Notes: generated by a model not told the origin, from the sequence alone. A stretch of 36,471 nt of DNA from Actinomycetes bacterium (GCA_024227975.1 JAAETV010000071.1:1-36471); one strand, 5' to 3'. Shown: positions 1 to 7,754, numbered from the stretch's first letter. Made by a program: numbers and translations.

Positions 1-464
1 ACTACCCCGGCGAGGCGGGAACTGTGCGCTACGGCGAAGGGACCTTCGTCGGCTACCGGTGGTACGACGCCCGAGCCATCGAGCCCCGGATCCCATTCGG
101 CCATGGCGGTTCCTACACCACAATCGAGTGGGGTGACCCTGCGATCGAGGGCACGGGCACCGATCTCGTGGTCACGGTTCCGTTGACCAACACCGGCGAC
201 CGGGCGGGCCACGAAGTCGTGCAGGTGTATGTTGCCCCGGCCGACCATGTGGTGACTCGACCGGAGAAGGAGCTAGCCGGATTCGCAAAGGTGTATCTCG
301 AGCCGAGCGAATCTGCCTCGGCCCGAATATGCCTGCGCGACCGCTCCTTCGCTCGATGGGATCCAGGAGCGCACAAGTGGGTCATCGACCCCGGCGAGTA
401 CTCGATTGTGCTCGCCGCCTCCGTCGTCGATCCCCGCAGTGTCGTGACAATTGAGCTTCCGTGA
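1..464 (+). CDS. GH3-family beta-glucosidase, C-terminal fragment (5' end outside window)
   Basis: The frame is open from the window edge (first full codon at base 3) to TGA at 462-464, so only the last ~153 residues are present. The start of the fragment (YPGEAGTVRYGEG, then GYRWYD and PFGHGGSYT) matches the end of the catalytic module of family 3 glycoside hydrolases, where the nucleophile-bearing domain lies upstream and out of view. The remaining ~115 residues form the fibronectin type III-like C-terminal domain of this family (VPLTNTGDRAGHEVVQVYV, then EKELAGFAKV). Such enzymes remove terminal beta-linked glucose or other sugars from oligosaccharides. Substrate and cellular location cannot be judged without the N-terminal part. 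The next gene converges on it. Confidence 0.9.
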   Translation, partial: YPGEAGTVRYGEGTFVGYRWYDARAIEPRIPFGHGGSYTTIEWGDPAIEGTGTDLVVTVPLTNTGDRAGHEVVQVYVAPADHVVTRPEKELAGFAKVYLEPSESASARICLRDRSFARWDPGAHKWVIDPGEYSIVLAASVVDPRSVVTIELP

Positions 465-598
465 GTTGTTGCCAACCCCTTGCAGTCACGATCCCATCGA
501 ACACTTCGACTACGGCCGCGGATCGGTGGAAGCGAACGCGTCCGCAACGACCGAGCAGCCGGTCTCCGAGCCCTGAGGAAGACGACGATGTCGTGTTG

Positions 599-1900
599 TC
601 AGTCGGTGGCCGCATTGACGGCGACGTAGAAGACGAGGCCTGCTGTGATGACGGAGAACTGCACCGCTATCTGCATCATGATGCAACTCGAGGCGAGACC
701 AGCGGTGTCGGTATTGCCGTCGAAACTGCTCTGACTGGTGAGCTCGACCGTGCGGATGATCTCCCGTGCTGGGTCGCTGAGGTACATAGCCTCGGCTAGA
801 TCTCGTCCTGAAGCCGTTGCTGCTAGGGCAGTGGCCAAGTCGTGGCAGGTTCTGGTCGCGGCGATCTGCCGAAACACTGCCAGCGTTTCTTCGTCTCTGG
901 CCGCTGCTGAGCAGATCAGTGGAAGTGCTCGGCTGCTGTCGGCCAAGTACTGGGCTATCAGGTGGCCAGGTTCAGCCTGGGCGACATCGGCCGCGTAGGT
1001 GAGGCTTGACTCGATCTGGCAGAGCGACTCAGCCAAGCCTCTACCCACTGGTGAGCGAGCGAGAGCAACCACCTCATCCAGTCCTTCGCTGGAACGCCCG
1101 AGCAAGGCGGCAATCTGTCGAGCTGATGGCATCTCGGTGATGGTGGCAGCAAGCTCTCGACCTGCCGGAGTGCCGGCGAGTGCGATAGTAGTCATCTGTC
1201 CGGTCCTGCTACCGACGAAGGAAACAAGAAAGCCCTGAGCCTCCAGCAGGCCGTCTGTGATTCCTTTGGTCGCCTCTGAGCCCGCGACGCGGCGGGCTAG
1301 GGCTCGGCCTTCGCTCATGATCATCATCGTGGCGGCTGAACCACGCTTTGGCCGGTCGAGCGTTGTCGCTGCAGCTGATATCGCTCTTCGGCACTCGTCG
1401 TCGGTAGTTGGGAGTTTCGAACGATCGAGGCGGTGTGTGCTGAACACCTTCTGCGGCGGTGGTGTCGCACGCTCATCTGTCGAATCGGTAACCGGCTCTC
1501 GCTCCGACCCGACCCGGTCCAGCTTTACTGCCAGGCTGTCGAAGAGGGAGCCATAGGACTCAGCAGTCAGGACTCGACCAATAGGATGAGCGCATACTGC
1601 TGGTACCCCTAGGCCTCGAACCTGCTGAGCCGCAACTCGAAACTGGTCAGCGAGGGCACCCGGGTCCCCGGGCTCATCGGACCGCCAACCTCGGTCGTCA
1701 GCATCCGGTACATCCTCGCCGCTGGCCCACCGGACCGAATCCTCCGTCAGGTCAAATGCGTAGAAGCCACAGCACTCGATCGTGCAATATCGAACCAACC
1801 CTCGCCAGAACCACGAGACGTAGGGCACTAGATGGTCGATGCCCACCCATGCATCCCGCTCTACCAGATTCTCAACCTTTGTCGGCGACCAGTCAGCCAT
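599..1900 (-). CDS. Unknown protein: DUF6331-like N-terminus, 13-residue helical repeats, C-terminal membrane helix
   Basis: 433 aa. I chose the ATG at 1900 because AAAGG lies six bases upstream; the ATG at 1906 directly abuts that motif. Residues ~15-128 resemble DUF6331 from memory (ECCG at 42-45, then AFDLTEDSVRW, then a predicted helix with AAQQVRGLG). After a Pro/Thr/Asp-rich linker (~130-170), residues ~193-385 consist of about fourteen tandem 13-residue units with the pattern A-x-x-x-x-G-R-x-L-A-x-x-L. One unit has 14 residues and one irregular 10-residue unit interrupts the series. The best units are ARSPVGRGLAESL and AATASGRDLAEAM. A hydrophobic segment at ~406-428 ends the protein, so it may be tail-anchored with the repeats in the cytoplasm. 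No catalytic motif is visible and no function can be assigned. It lies between a glycosidase and IS remnants. Confidence 0.8.
   Translation of the reverse strand: MADWSPTKVENLVERDAWVGIDHLVPYVSWFWRGLVRYCTIECCGFYAFDLTEDSVRWASGEDVPDADDRGWRSDEPGDPGALADQFRVAAQQVRGLGVPAVCAHPIGRVLTAESYGSLFDSLAVKLDRVGSEREPVTDSTDERATPPPQKVFSTHRLDRSKLPTTDDECRRAISAAATTLDRPKRGSAATMMIMSEGRALARRVAGSEATKGITDGLLEAQGFLVSFVGSRTGQMTTIALAGTPAGRELAATITEMPSARQIAALLGRSSEGLDEVVALARSPVGRGLAESLCQIESSLTYAADVAQAEPGHLIAQYLADSSRALPLICSAAARDEETLAVFRQIAATRTCHDLATALAATASGRDLAEAMYLSDPAREIIRTVELTSQSSFDGNTDTAGLASSCIMMQIAVQFSVITAGLVFYVAVNAATD
746..1324 (-). repeat. 39-bp-periodic coding repeat (13-residue protein units)
   Basis: The stretch encodes successive 13-residue units that keep G-R at positions 6-7, L/I at 9, A at 10 and L/V/I at 13. 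Conservation is at protein level; the DNA is strongly diverged between units, so this is an old, selected repeat and not recent slippage. Confidence 0.75.
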
Positions 1901-2062
1901 ATCCATCCTTTCGGTTCACGAGCTGCACTCGTAAGCGTTCCCCAGTAGGCACCTGGCGACGTCGAGCTGTTGGCAGCCATGAGCGCGGCGCTGATCGTGA
2001 GTCCAGGGGTTCAGTTAGCCACGATAGATTCGCTGGTGGAGGTGTCGGTTAGTTGACTGGTT

Positions 2063-2156
2063 GGCCCCGGACTCCCGAAGCTACGCTGGGAGGCAAAGCA
2101 GAGCATGCCTAGGCTGCTGACCAGGCGTAACGTCTTTCGGCGAGGCTTCCCTCGTG
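2063..2156 (+). repeat. 94-bp direct repeat, copy 1 (IS terminal segment)
   Basis: It begins ggccccggactcccgaag and is repeated at 3967-4060 in the same orientation with two mismatches. It contains the last ~24 codons of the transposase remnant on the minus strand plus 18 bases beyond its stop. The outer GC-rich bases look like the inverted-repeat end of an ISL3-type element. Confidence 0.85.
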
Positions 2157-2503
2157 ATGGTGTTGAGTAGGTCCCAGTTGGGGTTGCCGGCGTAGAGGAG
2201 GGCTCGGAGCCGGAACTGTTGGTGGTGGTGGATGCCGTACCCGGCTCGTTTCACGCGTTTGACCTGGTTGTTGGCTCCTTCGGTGGGTCCGTTGGAGTAG
2301 CGGCCGAGGTGCCAGTTCGTGATCTGTTCAGCCCATTCGGCCAGGGTTCGTCCTAGTAGGTTGGCTTCGGGGAGCATGGTGGTGAACGCCAGTCGCCACG
2401 AACCCAACAGGTCCAACGTGGCGAAACCGATCCTGTCAAGCCATGCCTGATCACGGCTGGACAGCCATTCACACGCGCCGATCGAGGGGCGTGCGCACGC
2501 GGA
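2081..2503 (-). pseudogene. ISL3-family transposase, C-terminal remnant
   Basis: The reading frame from ~2416 to TAG at 2081-2083 encodes the C-terminal part of an ISL3 (DDE) transposase. It shows WAEQITNWH, then RYSNGPTEGANNQVKRVKR, then RALLYAGNPNWDLL, which are hallmarks of the family. A complete transposase has ~400 or more residues, so most of the gene is missing. The same frame stays open back to a stop at 2504-2506, but the upstream residues (e.g. CEWLSSRDQAWLDRIGF) do not resemble the family, so the remnant is fused to foreign sequence. There is no plausible start or ribosome-binding site. It is an inactive relic, and its 3' end recurs at 3967-4060. Confidence 0.85.
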
Positions 2504-2769
2504 TCACTTCACCCCCAACCCACGACAGGCGCGGGTGCCCGACAACAGCTGGCAATCGATTGTCTCATCATGACCCGCCAACGAGGTGGCGCTGATCTGA
2601 CCAGCGGCGATGAAGGTGTAGATCATTTGGGAGAACACTCCTCGTTGCGAAATTACGGCGGCAGGACCCCCTGTTCCCGGGTCCGATGGATGCTTCGACA
2701 AACACCCATTGTCCCAGGTCAGGGGGTCCTTCGCGAACCCGGACCAGAACCAGCTACCACCAATCCGGG
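2504..2769. other. Non-coding or degraded stretch next to IS remnant
   Basis: No convincing gene. A minus-strand open frame (2504-2701, extendable to ~2754) has no recognisable domain and no ribosome-binding site. I read it as degraded mobile-element or flank sequence. Confidence 0.45.
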
Positions 2770-3672
2770 CTAGGGTGCAATCTCCTCCACTAGCAGGAGG
2801 AACCAGTCGTCGACAGCCGATTTGCCTGCCGCTGGCTTGAACGTGTCGTGGTCAGCTCCGCCGTTGAAGATGGCGGTCTGGGGGTTGATGGCGAACCCTG
2901 ACCCGACTATCAGGGTGTCATCGCCGTCCTGACCGTAGATACCGATGTACGAAGCGTCGAGATCGTCATCGGCGCCGATCGATGCGAAGTCATCGCCTTC
3001 CCCCAAAGCGAGGGTGAGACCGCCGAACAGAATCCAATCCGTGGTTACTTCGTCGTCGCCATTGTGGGTAAAGATCCCTAACTCACCCAGGCTCGACTGA
3101 CTGATCGAAACCTGATCGTCGTCATTGGCGGTGGATATCGTCGTCTGCTTGAAGACGGAGCCACTGATCGAGATCGAGGCCTTGCCACCGCCGGTGGCCA
3201 TCTGCGCCCGAGCGCCTCGAACCTCGTTGATGCCCAATGAATCGTCGCCTTGACCTCCGTATAGCTCCAGAGACGATAGCGACACCTTCTCCAAATCTGC
3301 TGAGTCCTTGCCCGCTCCCATGTTGATTTTGACTGCGCCAACATCGACACCTTTCACAACGACGGCATCATCGTTGTTGCCGAGGTTGACTGTCAGGTCG
3401 CCAGCGAACTCACTCACCAAACGGTCGCCAAGAAGCTCTCCGCTGTCTGCGAAGACCTGAATGGCCAGCGCCCCATCGGGAGCCGAGGTGATCGAGACGG
3501 CATCCTTATCGGAACTTCCCGTGATCACGAGGCCGTCACCGGTCTCGGAAATCGAAACGCCACCGATAACCGAGGCACCCGCCGTTGCGGGAACTGTGGC
3601 GATTGTCGCAGTGAGCGCAGCCGCAGCCGCTATGGCCAGGGACGCCCTCTTCGTTGTCTTTGCGTGCTTCAT
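2770..3672 (-). CDS. Secreted beta-solenoid protein with 21-residue G-x-G-D-D repeats
   Basis: 300 aa. The ATG at 3672 is preceded by GAGAGGA at good spacing; an upstream in-frame start would add eight residues without such a site. Residues 1-33 form a Sec signal peptide (KR-rich n-region, Ala-rich core, likely cleavage after TAGA). From residue 93 there are six consecutive units of exactly 21 residues, then units of 23 and 24 and a final partial unit. Each has hydrophobic-x-hydrophobic, then G-x-G-D-D, then hydrophobic-x-hydrophobic; examples are GGQGDDSL and GEGDDFAS. This predicts a right-handed beta-roll or beta-helix with acidic, possibly calcium-binding turns. It is not the classical nine-residue RTX array, because only one acidic turn occurs per 21 residues. 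It is probably exported and free or surface-bound, since no anchor is seen. Function unknown. IS relics flank it on both sides. Confidence 0.85.
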   Translation of the reverse strand: MKHAKTTKRASLAIAAAAALTATIATVPATAGASVIGGVSISETGDGLVITGSSDKDAVSITSAPDGALAIQVFADSGELLGDRLVSEFAGDLTVNLGNNDDAVVVKGVDVGAVKINMGAGKDSADLEKVSLSSLELYGGQGDDSLGINEVRGARAQMATGGGKASISISGSVFKQTTISTANDDDQVSISQSSLGELGIFTHNGDDEVTTDWILFGGLTLALGEGDDFASIGADDDLDASYIGIYGQDGDDTLIVGSGFAINPQTAIFNGGADHDTFKPAAGKSAVDDWFLLLVEEIAP

Positions 3673-3760
3673 ATTGGATTCCTCTCTGACACTCACATAT
3701 CTCGCTTGCAGAATGTCGGTTGGTTGAAACTGCAGTACGACAATCCAACGTGAAGCATCG

Positions 3761-3791
3761 ATGAGACAGGCATGAGATCTTTCTCAAGATC
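3761..3791. promoter_or_regulatory. Direct repeat and palindrome upstream of the solenoid gene
   Basis: ATGAGA occurs at 3761-3766 and 3772-3777 (11-bp period). It overlaps a hairpin-like GATCTT-TCTC-AAGATC at 3776-3791. These lie ~90-120 bp upstream of the minus-strand start at 3672, a plausible place for an OmpR/PhoP-type tandem site. There is no direct evidence of binding. Confidence 0.3.
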
Positions 3792-4415
3792 GGACCCAAC
3801 ACGTGCTCACAGAAGCTGAGCGAGGGGGCCACCCCAGATCTTCGGCCGCTACGGCGAGCCCAAAGGCTCTACGTTGCTGACCAGGTGTTTTGTCGACATT
3901 GGAGAGTTTCGGGCTGAAGATGGGGACAACTGACGCTTTTGGGCACCCGCGCTCCTCTCGTGGGTAGGCCCCGGACTCCCGAAGCTACGCTGGGACGCCA
4001 AGCAGAGCATGCCTAGGCTGCTGACCAGGCGTAACGTCTTTCGGCGAGGCTTCCCTCGTGCAACAGGAGCGTCTCGTGATTTCTTGAGCCCTCCGAGCCT
4101 GTGACCAGGGAAGACAGAGTTGGGAGCCGCTACCTTGCGGCTTGCCGTACGTTCGGGAGTTCCGGGCCTGGTCAGGGCTCCAGGCAGCCGGCGTTGCCTT
4201 GATGTCATCCCTTTGCTTCCGATCGATAAGCAGGAATGCGTTTGGCCTGGTCACCGCCTCAGGATGTGGCATCTAGCGGACACCACCCACACCGGCTACA
4301 CCCGCGCAGAAGCACATATATGCGCAGAAGCACCCACAACCGAACGCCGGTTCCCCGACTAGCCGTCGCCGATTCTGCGGCTCTGGCTGTCACACCTTGT
4401 TCGTAGTGTCTGGTC
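3792..4415. other. Intergenic region with isolated IS end
   Basis: About 620 bp with no credible gene. It holds the second copy of the 94-bp IS end (3967-4060). It also holds a 12-bp direct repeat, gcgcagaagcac, at 4304-4315 and 4322-4333, about 80 bp ahead of radA. The minus-strand open frames here share the transposase tail but have no family-like body. Confidence 0.6.
3967..4060 (+). repeat. 94-bp direct repeat, copy 2 (solo IS end)
   Basis: 92 of 94 bases match 2063-2156 in the same orientation. The match starts at ggccccgg and stops sharply at ctcgtg. Beyond that point copy 1 continues into transposase sequence, while copy 2 enters unrelated sequence. Confidence 0.85.
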
Positions 4416-5804
4416 ATGGCTCGATCACGACGCTTCCATGTCTGCACCAACTGTGGGGCTCAACACCCCGGGTGGACCGGTCAGTGCCCAAGCTGCCAAG
4501 CCTGGGCCACGGTGGAGGAGGTCGCCCGACCGCCCAGCAAATCTGGCCCCCCGGTCGGAGGTGGGATGCCGCCGGTCCAGGCCCTGGCCGAGTTGTCTTC
4601 TGAGCTGGCCCTCCCCTCTCCAACAGGGGTTGATGAGATCGATCGGGTGCTGGGGGGCGGCCTCGTGCCCGGCGGGGTCACACTCATCGGTGGCGAGCCC
4701 GGGGTCGGGAAGTCGACCCTGACCCTCCAGCTGGCCATGGCGGTAGCCACGCACGGGGCCGGTGTCCTGGTGGTGGCAGGAGAGGAAGCCCCGAGCCAGA
4801 TCGCGGCCAGGGCTGATCGGTTGGGAACGATTCCCCCATCCCTACTGGCGATCGACGACACATCGGTTGCCGCCATCGTCGGTGCCATTGAGGACACCAA
4901 ACCCCAAGTGGCGATCATCGACTCGATCCAGACCGTGAGCGACGAGGATCTCGATGGTGCCCCGGGATCAGTTGTCCAGCTCAAGGCCGTCACCGAACGA
5001 CTGGTACAGACGGCCAAGCGGACGGGTGTCTCTATGATCCTCATTGGCCACCTGACCAAGGAAGGTTCGCTCGCCGGGCCGAAGGTCATCGAGCACATGG
5101 TCGACACTGTGTTGTCCTTCGGTGGTGATGCCGCCGGTCAGCTCCGCTTCCTCCGGGCGGCCAAACATCGCTTCGGCCCGACATCCGAGGTCGGCATCTT
5201 CGAGATGTCGGGCACGGGTTTGACCGAGGTCGCCGATCCCTCCCGCCGGTTTCTCACCGACCGCCAACCGGGCATTCCAGGCTCGGTCGTTGTGGCTTCG
5301 CTCGACGGGCGCCGGCCGGTCATGGTCGAGCTCCAGGCCCTGATCGTCGAGGCCAATGGCGGCGGGGCCGTGTCGTCTCAGGGGGTCGAGTCCCGACGGG
5401 TGGCGCTGGTGGCCGCCGTCCTGGCTTGTCGAGCCAGCCTGCCGATCTTGGGCCATGATGTCTTCGTCTCGGCCGCCGGCGGGGCCAAGATGACCGAACC
5501 TGGTGGCGATCTCGGCTTGGCCCTGGCCCTGGCTTCGGCCATTACCGACCATCCGGTTGCGCCCGAGGTGGTAGCCGTGGCTGAGATCGGGTTGGGGGGC
5601 GAGCTGAGGTCGGTCCCCCAACTCGAGCTCCGCCTCCAGGAAGCGTATCGTCTCGGATTCCGCACGGCCCTGGTGCCCGAGTCGGCTCCCGAAGGTCCGA
5701 CAGGTATGAAACTCATACGATCTACATGTCTCCACCGGGCCTTGGAACAGGCGATCAGGTACGGCCCCGGACAGGGTCCATGGCGTCAGCCCCGAGCGGC
5801 CTGA
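4416..5804 (+). CDS. radA: DNA repair protein RadA (Sms)
   Basis: 462 aa, the usual length. It has an N-terminal zinc finger (C10, C13, C24, C27) and a RecA-like ATPase core with Walker A GGEPGVGKST at 92-101 and Walker B VAIIDS near 165-170. The C-terminal Lon-protease-like domain starts near residue 280. RadA is a DnaB-type helicase that helps branch migration and processing of recombination intermediates. The RadA signature KNRFG reads KHRFG here (250-254), an Asn-to-His change. It is followed 45 bp downstream by disA on the same strand, the conserved radA-disA pairing. The ribosome-binding site is weak. Confidence 0.97.
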   Translation: MARSRRFHVCTNCGAQHPGWTGQCPSCQAWATVEEVARPPSKSGPPVGGGMPPVQALAELSSELALPSPTGVDEIDRVLGGGLVPGGVTLIGGEPGVGKSTLTLQLAMAVATHGAGVLVVAGEEAPSQIAARADRLGTIPPSLLAIDDTSVAAIVGAIEDTKPQVAIIDSIQTVSDEDLDGAPGSVVQLKAVTERLVQTAKRTGVSMILIGHLTKEGSLAGPKVIEHMVDTVLSFGGDAAGQLRFLRAAKHRFGPTSEVGIFEMSGTGLTEVADPSRRFLTDRQPGIPGSVVVASLDGRRPVMVELQALIVEANGGGAVSSQGVESRRVALVAAVLACRASLPILGHDVFVSAAGGAKMTEPGGDLGLALALASAITDHPVAPEVVAVAEIGLGGELRSVPQLELRLQEAYRLGFRTALVPESAPEGPTGMKLIRSTCLHRALEQAIRYGPGQGPWRQPRAA

Positions 5805-5849
5805 GGAGCTGATCATGGTTTCATCCCTGGCCGGAGGTGGTCGTCTACC

Positions 5850-6929
5850 ATGCAGCCCATGGAGTCACGGCCTGAAGGCACACTTCTTCGAGCATTGGCT
5901 CAAGTCGCGCCCGGATCGCCGCTTCGGGTTGGCCTCGATCGCATCCTGCTATCCGGTCGGGGGGCCCTCATCGTGATTGGAGACGGCGCTGATGTGTTGA
6001 ACATCTGTTCCGGTGGTTTCCTACTTGACGCCGCTTTCACCCCTCAGCGCCTCTCCGAGCTGGCCAAGATGGACGGTGCCATCATCCTCGCCTCCGATGC
6101 CAGCCGTATCGCCAGGGCCAATGTGCACCTCGTCCCCAATCCGAACGTGCAGACCTCGGAAACCGGTACCCGCCATCGGACCGCAGAGCGGGTGGCGCGC
6201 TCGCTTCACATCCCAACTGTCGCCGTTTCGGAGTCTCGCAAGGAGATTCAGGTCTATCTGGGTGATCACATGCACCCATTGTCGTCACCCAGTCGACTGT
6301 TGGAGCGATCCAATCAGGCCATCCAGACCTTGGAGCGATACCGGGCCCGGCTCGACGCCGTGTCCCAGAATCTCTCGGCCTTGGAAGTGGAAGACCTCGT
6401 CACCCTGCGCGACGTGGTTGAGGTCCTGCAACGTACCGAGATGGTGGTCAGGATCTCGGCCGAGATCGAGCGGAACCTGGTCGAGCTCGGGTCAGACGGC
6501 CGCCTGGTCAGGCTCCAGATGGAGGAGCTCATGGTCGGCGTTGATGATGACCGCCAACTCCTGATCATGGACTATGTCAAACAAGACGAGCGCTTCGACA
6601 TCGGGGAGGCCATGAACGCCCTGTCAAACCTGGACGACGAAGCCCTTTTTGATGACCTGGTCCTGGCCGAGGTCTTGCGACTCGGTGGTCCAGGCTCCGA
6701 TCTCGACGTCAACGTCGAGCCTCGCGGCTACCGGCTCCTGTCCAAGCTGCCCCGGGTCAACGATTCCGTGGTCTCGAGCGTCATTGACCGTTTCGGCACC
6801 CTGAGCCGGGTCCTGAGGGCAACCACGAACGAGCTGGAGGCCGTCGATGGGGTCGGCCCTCGCTGGGCCCAGGCCCTCAAGGAAGGCGCAGGCCGGCTGG
6901 CCGAGTCCTCTATCCTCGATCGTATCTAG
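5850..6929 (+). CDS. disA: Diadenylate cyclase DisA (c-di-AMP synthase, DNA-integrity scanner)
   Basis: 359 aa. The N-terminal DAC domain carries the catalytic motifs D75-G76-A77 and R108-H109-R110; these are needed to condense two ATP into c-di-AMP. A central helical linker (~150-290) follows, then a C-terminal helix-hairpin-helix DNA-binding region (LEAVDGVGPRWAQAL). DisA forms octamers that scan DNA and stop synthesis at branched structures. GGAGGT at 5833-5838 supports the ATG at 5850; an alternative start at Met4 is possible. The location behind radA fits the known functional link between the two proteins. Confidence 0.97.
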   Translation: MQPMESRPEGTLLRALAQVAPGSPLRVGLDRILLSGRGALIVIGDGADVLNICSGGFLLDAAFTPQRLSELAKMDGAIILASDASRIARANVHLVPNPNVQTSETGTRHRTAERVARSLHIPTVAVSESRKEIQVYLGDHMHPLSSPSRLLERSNQAIQTLERYRARLDAVSQNLSALEVEDLVTLRDVVEVLQRTEMVVRISAEIERNLVELGSDGRLVRLQMEELMVGVDDDRQLLIMDYVKQDERFDIGEAMNALSNLDDEALFDDLVLAEVLRLGGPGSDLDVNVEPRGYRLLSKLPRVNDSVVSSVIDRFGTLSRVLRATTNELEAVDGVGPRWAQALKEGAGRLAESSILDRI

Positions 6930-6993
6930 ACACCGTCGATGGATCGGGGCCTGCAGCCTCTGGCCGAGTCTCCTGGTGCCCAGGCAGCAAATG

Positions 6994-7701
6994 CTATCGG
7001 GAGCGTAGCTCCAACTGGGCTCGGTTCAGGATGTGATAGCGACGGTCGCGCTGCTCGATCCAACCCAGTTTCACGAACGAGGCAATTGCCTTGTTGACCC
7101 GTTCCCGGCTTGCTCCCACCATCCCCGCCAGCTCTTCCTGGGTCACTGGCAGGCTGAAGTCGTCGGCGTCGCCCGCGATCTCCAGGAGCCGCTTGGCCGT
7201 ACGTCCGGTCACATCGAGGAAGACGGAATCGGCCAGAACCCCGTCCATGACCCTGAGGCGAACCGAGAACAGCTCGACGACCCGCCATAGCTGGGCTGGG
7301 TCATCGTCGTACATTTGGCGCAGCGGCCCGTAGGGGATTGCGACGATCTCAGATGTCTCCAGGGCCCGGGCATCGGTCGATCGGGATTGGCCGTCGAACA
7401 GCGGCATCTCGCCGAAAAGCTCGCCCGGCTCCATCAGCTTCACGACCGACTCCCGGCCGTCGATCGACCGGTTGATCATGGCTATTCGCCCTGTTTGGAC
7501 CACATAGAGGGTCGTCGATTCGTCGTGTTCCTCGAACAAGACGTCACCCCGGGCCAGTTTCTGCTCGGAGCTGGCTTCCGCCAACGCCGTCAGCCTCCCT
7601 TCGTCGAGGTCTCGAAACAGCTCGACGGCCCGTATCTGGTCGCGTCCTACCATTCGATGCACGGTAGTCGTCAACGCCTCGTTTGTTCGACTGCGCTTCA
7701 A
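6994..7701 (-). CDS. Crp/Fnr-family transcriptional regulator
   Basis: 235 aa from a TTG at 7701 with GAGG six bases upstream; an ATG at 7653 (219 aa) is the alternative and is closer to the length of actinobacterial GlxR/Crp. It has an N-terminal cyclic-nucleotide-binding beta-barrel (ARGDVLFEEHDESTTLYVV, GELFGEMPLFDG, with the phosphate-binding-cassette region SRSTDARA). A long dimerisation helix and a C-terminal winged helix-turn-helix (TQEELAGMVGASRERVNKAI) follow. The domain order is that of Crp, and the actinobacterial style suggests a global regulator, but ligand and targets are unknown. It is divergent from ispD with an 80-bp shared upstream region that contains GTCAC/GTGAC half-sites. 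Confidence 0.93.
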   Translation of the reverse strand: MKRSRTNEALTTTVHRMVGRDQIRAVELFRDLDEGRLTALAEASSEQKLARGDVLFEEHDESTTLYVVQTGRIAMINRSIDGRESVVKLMEPGELFGEMPLFDGQSRSTDARALETSEIVAIPYGPLRQMYDDDPAQLWRVVELFSVRLRVMDGVLADSVFLDVTGRTAKRLLEIAGDADDFSLPVTQEELAGMVGASRERVNKAIASFVKLGWIEQRDRRYHILNRAQLELRSR

Positions 7702-7754
7702 TTGGCGCCTCGCGAATGGTTCCAGGTGGGGCCATCGGTCGACGAACAGGCTCA

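Noticed and set aside
2504..2701. 65-codon minus-strand open frame as a gene
   Set aside because: No domain, no start signal, and it sits in degraded mobile-element sequence.
2770..3672. Classical RTX toxin or haemolysin
   Set aside because: Repeats are 21 residues with one acidic turn, there is an N-terminal Sec signal and no type I secretion genes.
2063..4060. Composite transposon around the solenoid gene
   Set aside because: Both elements are reduced to one end, neither has a complete transposase, and no target-site duplication was seen.
3985..4272. 95-codon minus-strand open frame as a gene
   Set aside because: Only its last ~24 codons match the transposase tail; the rest has no family similarity or ribosome-binding site.
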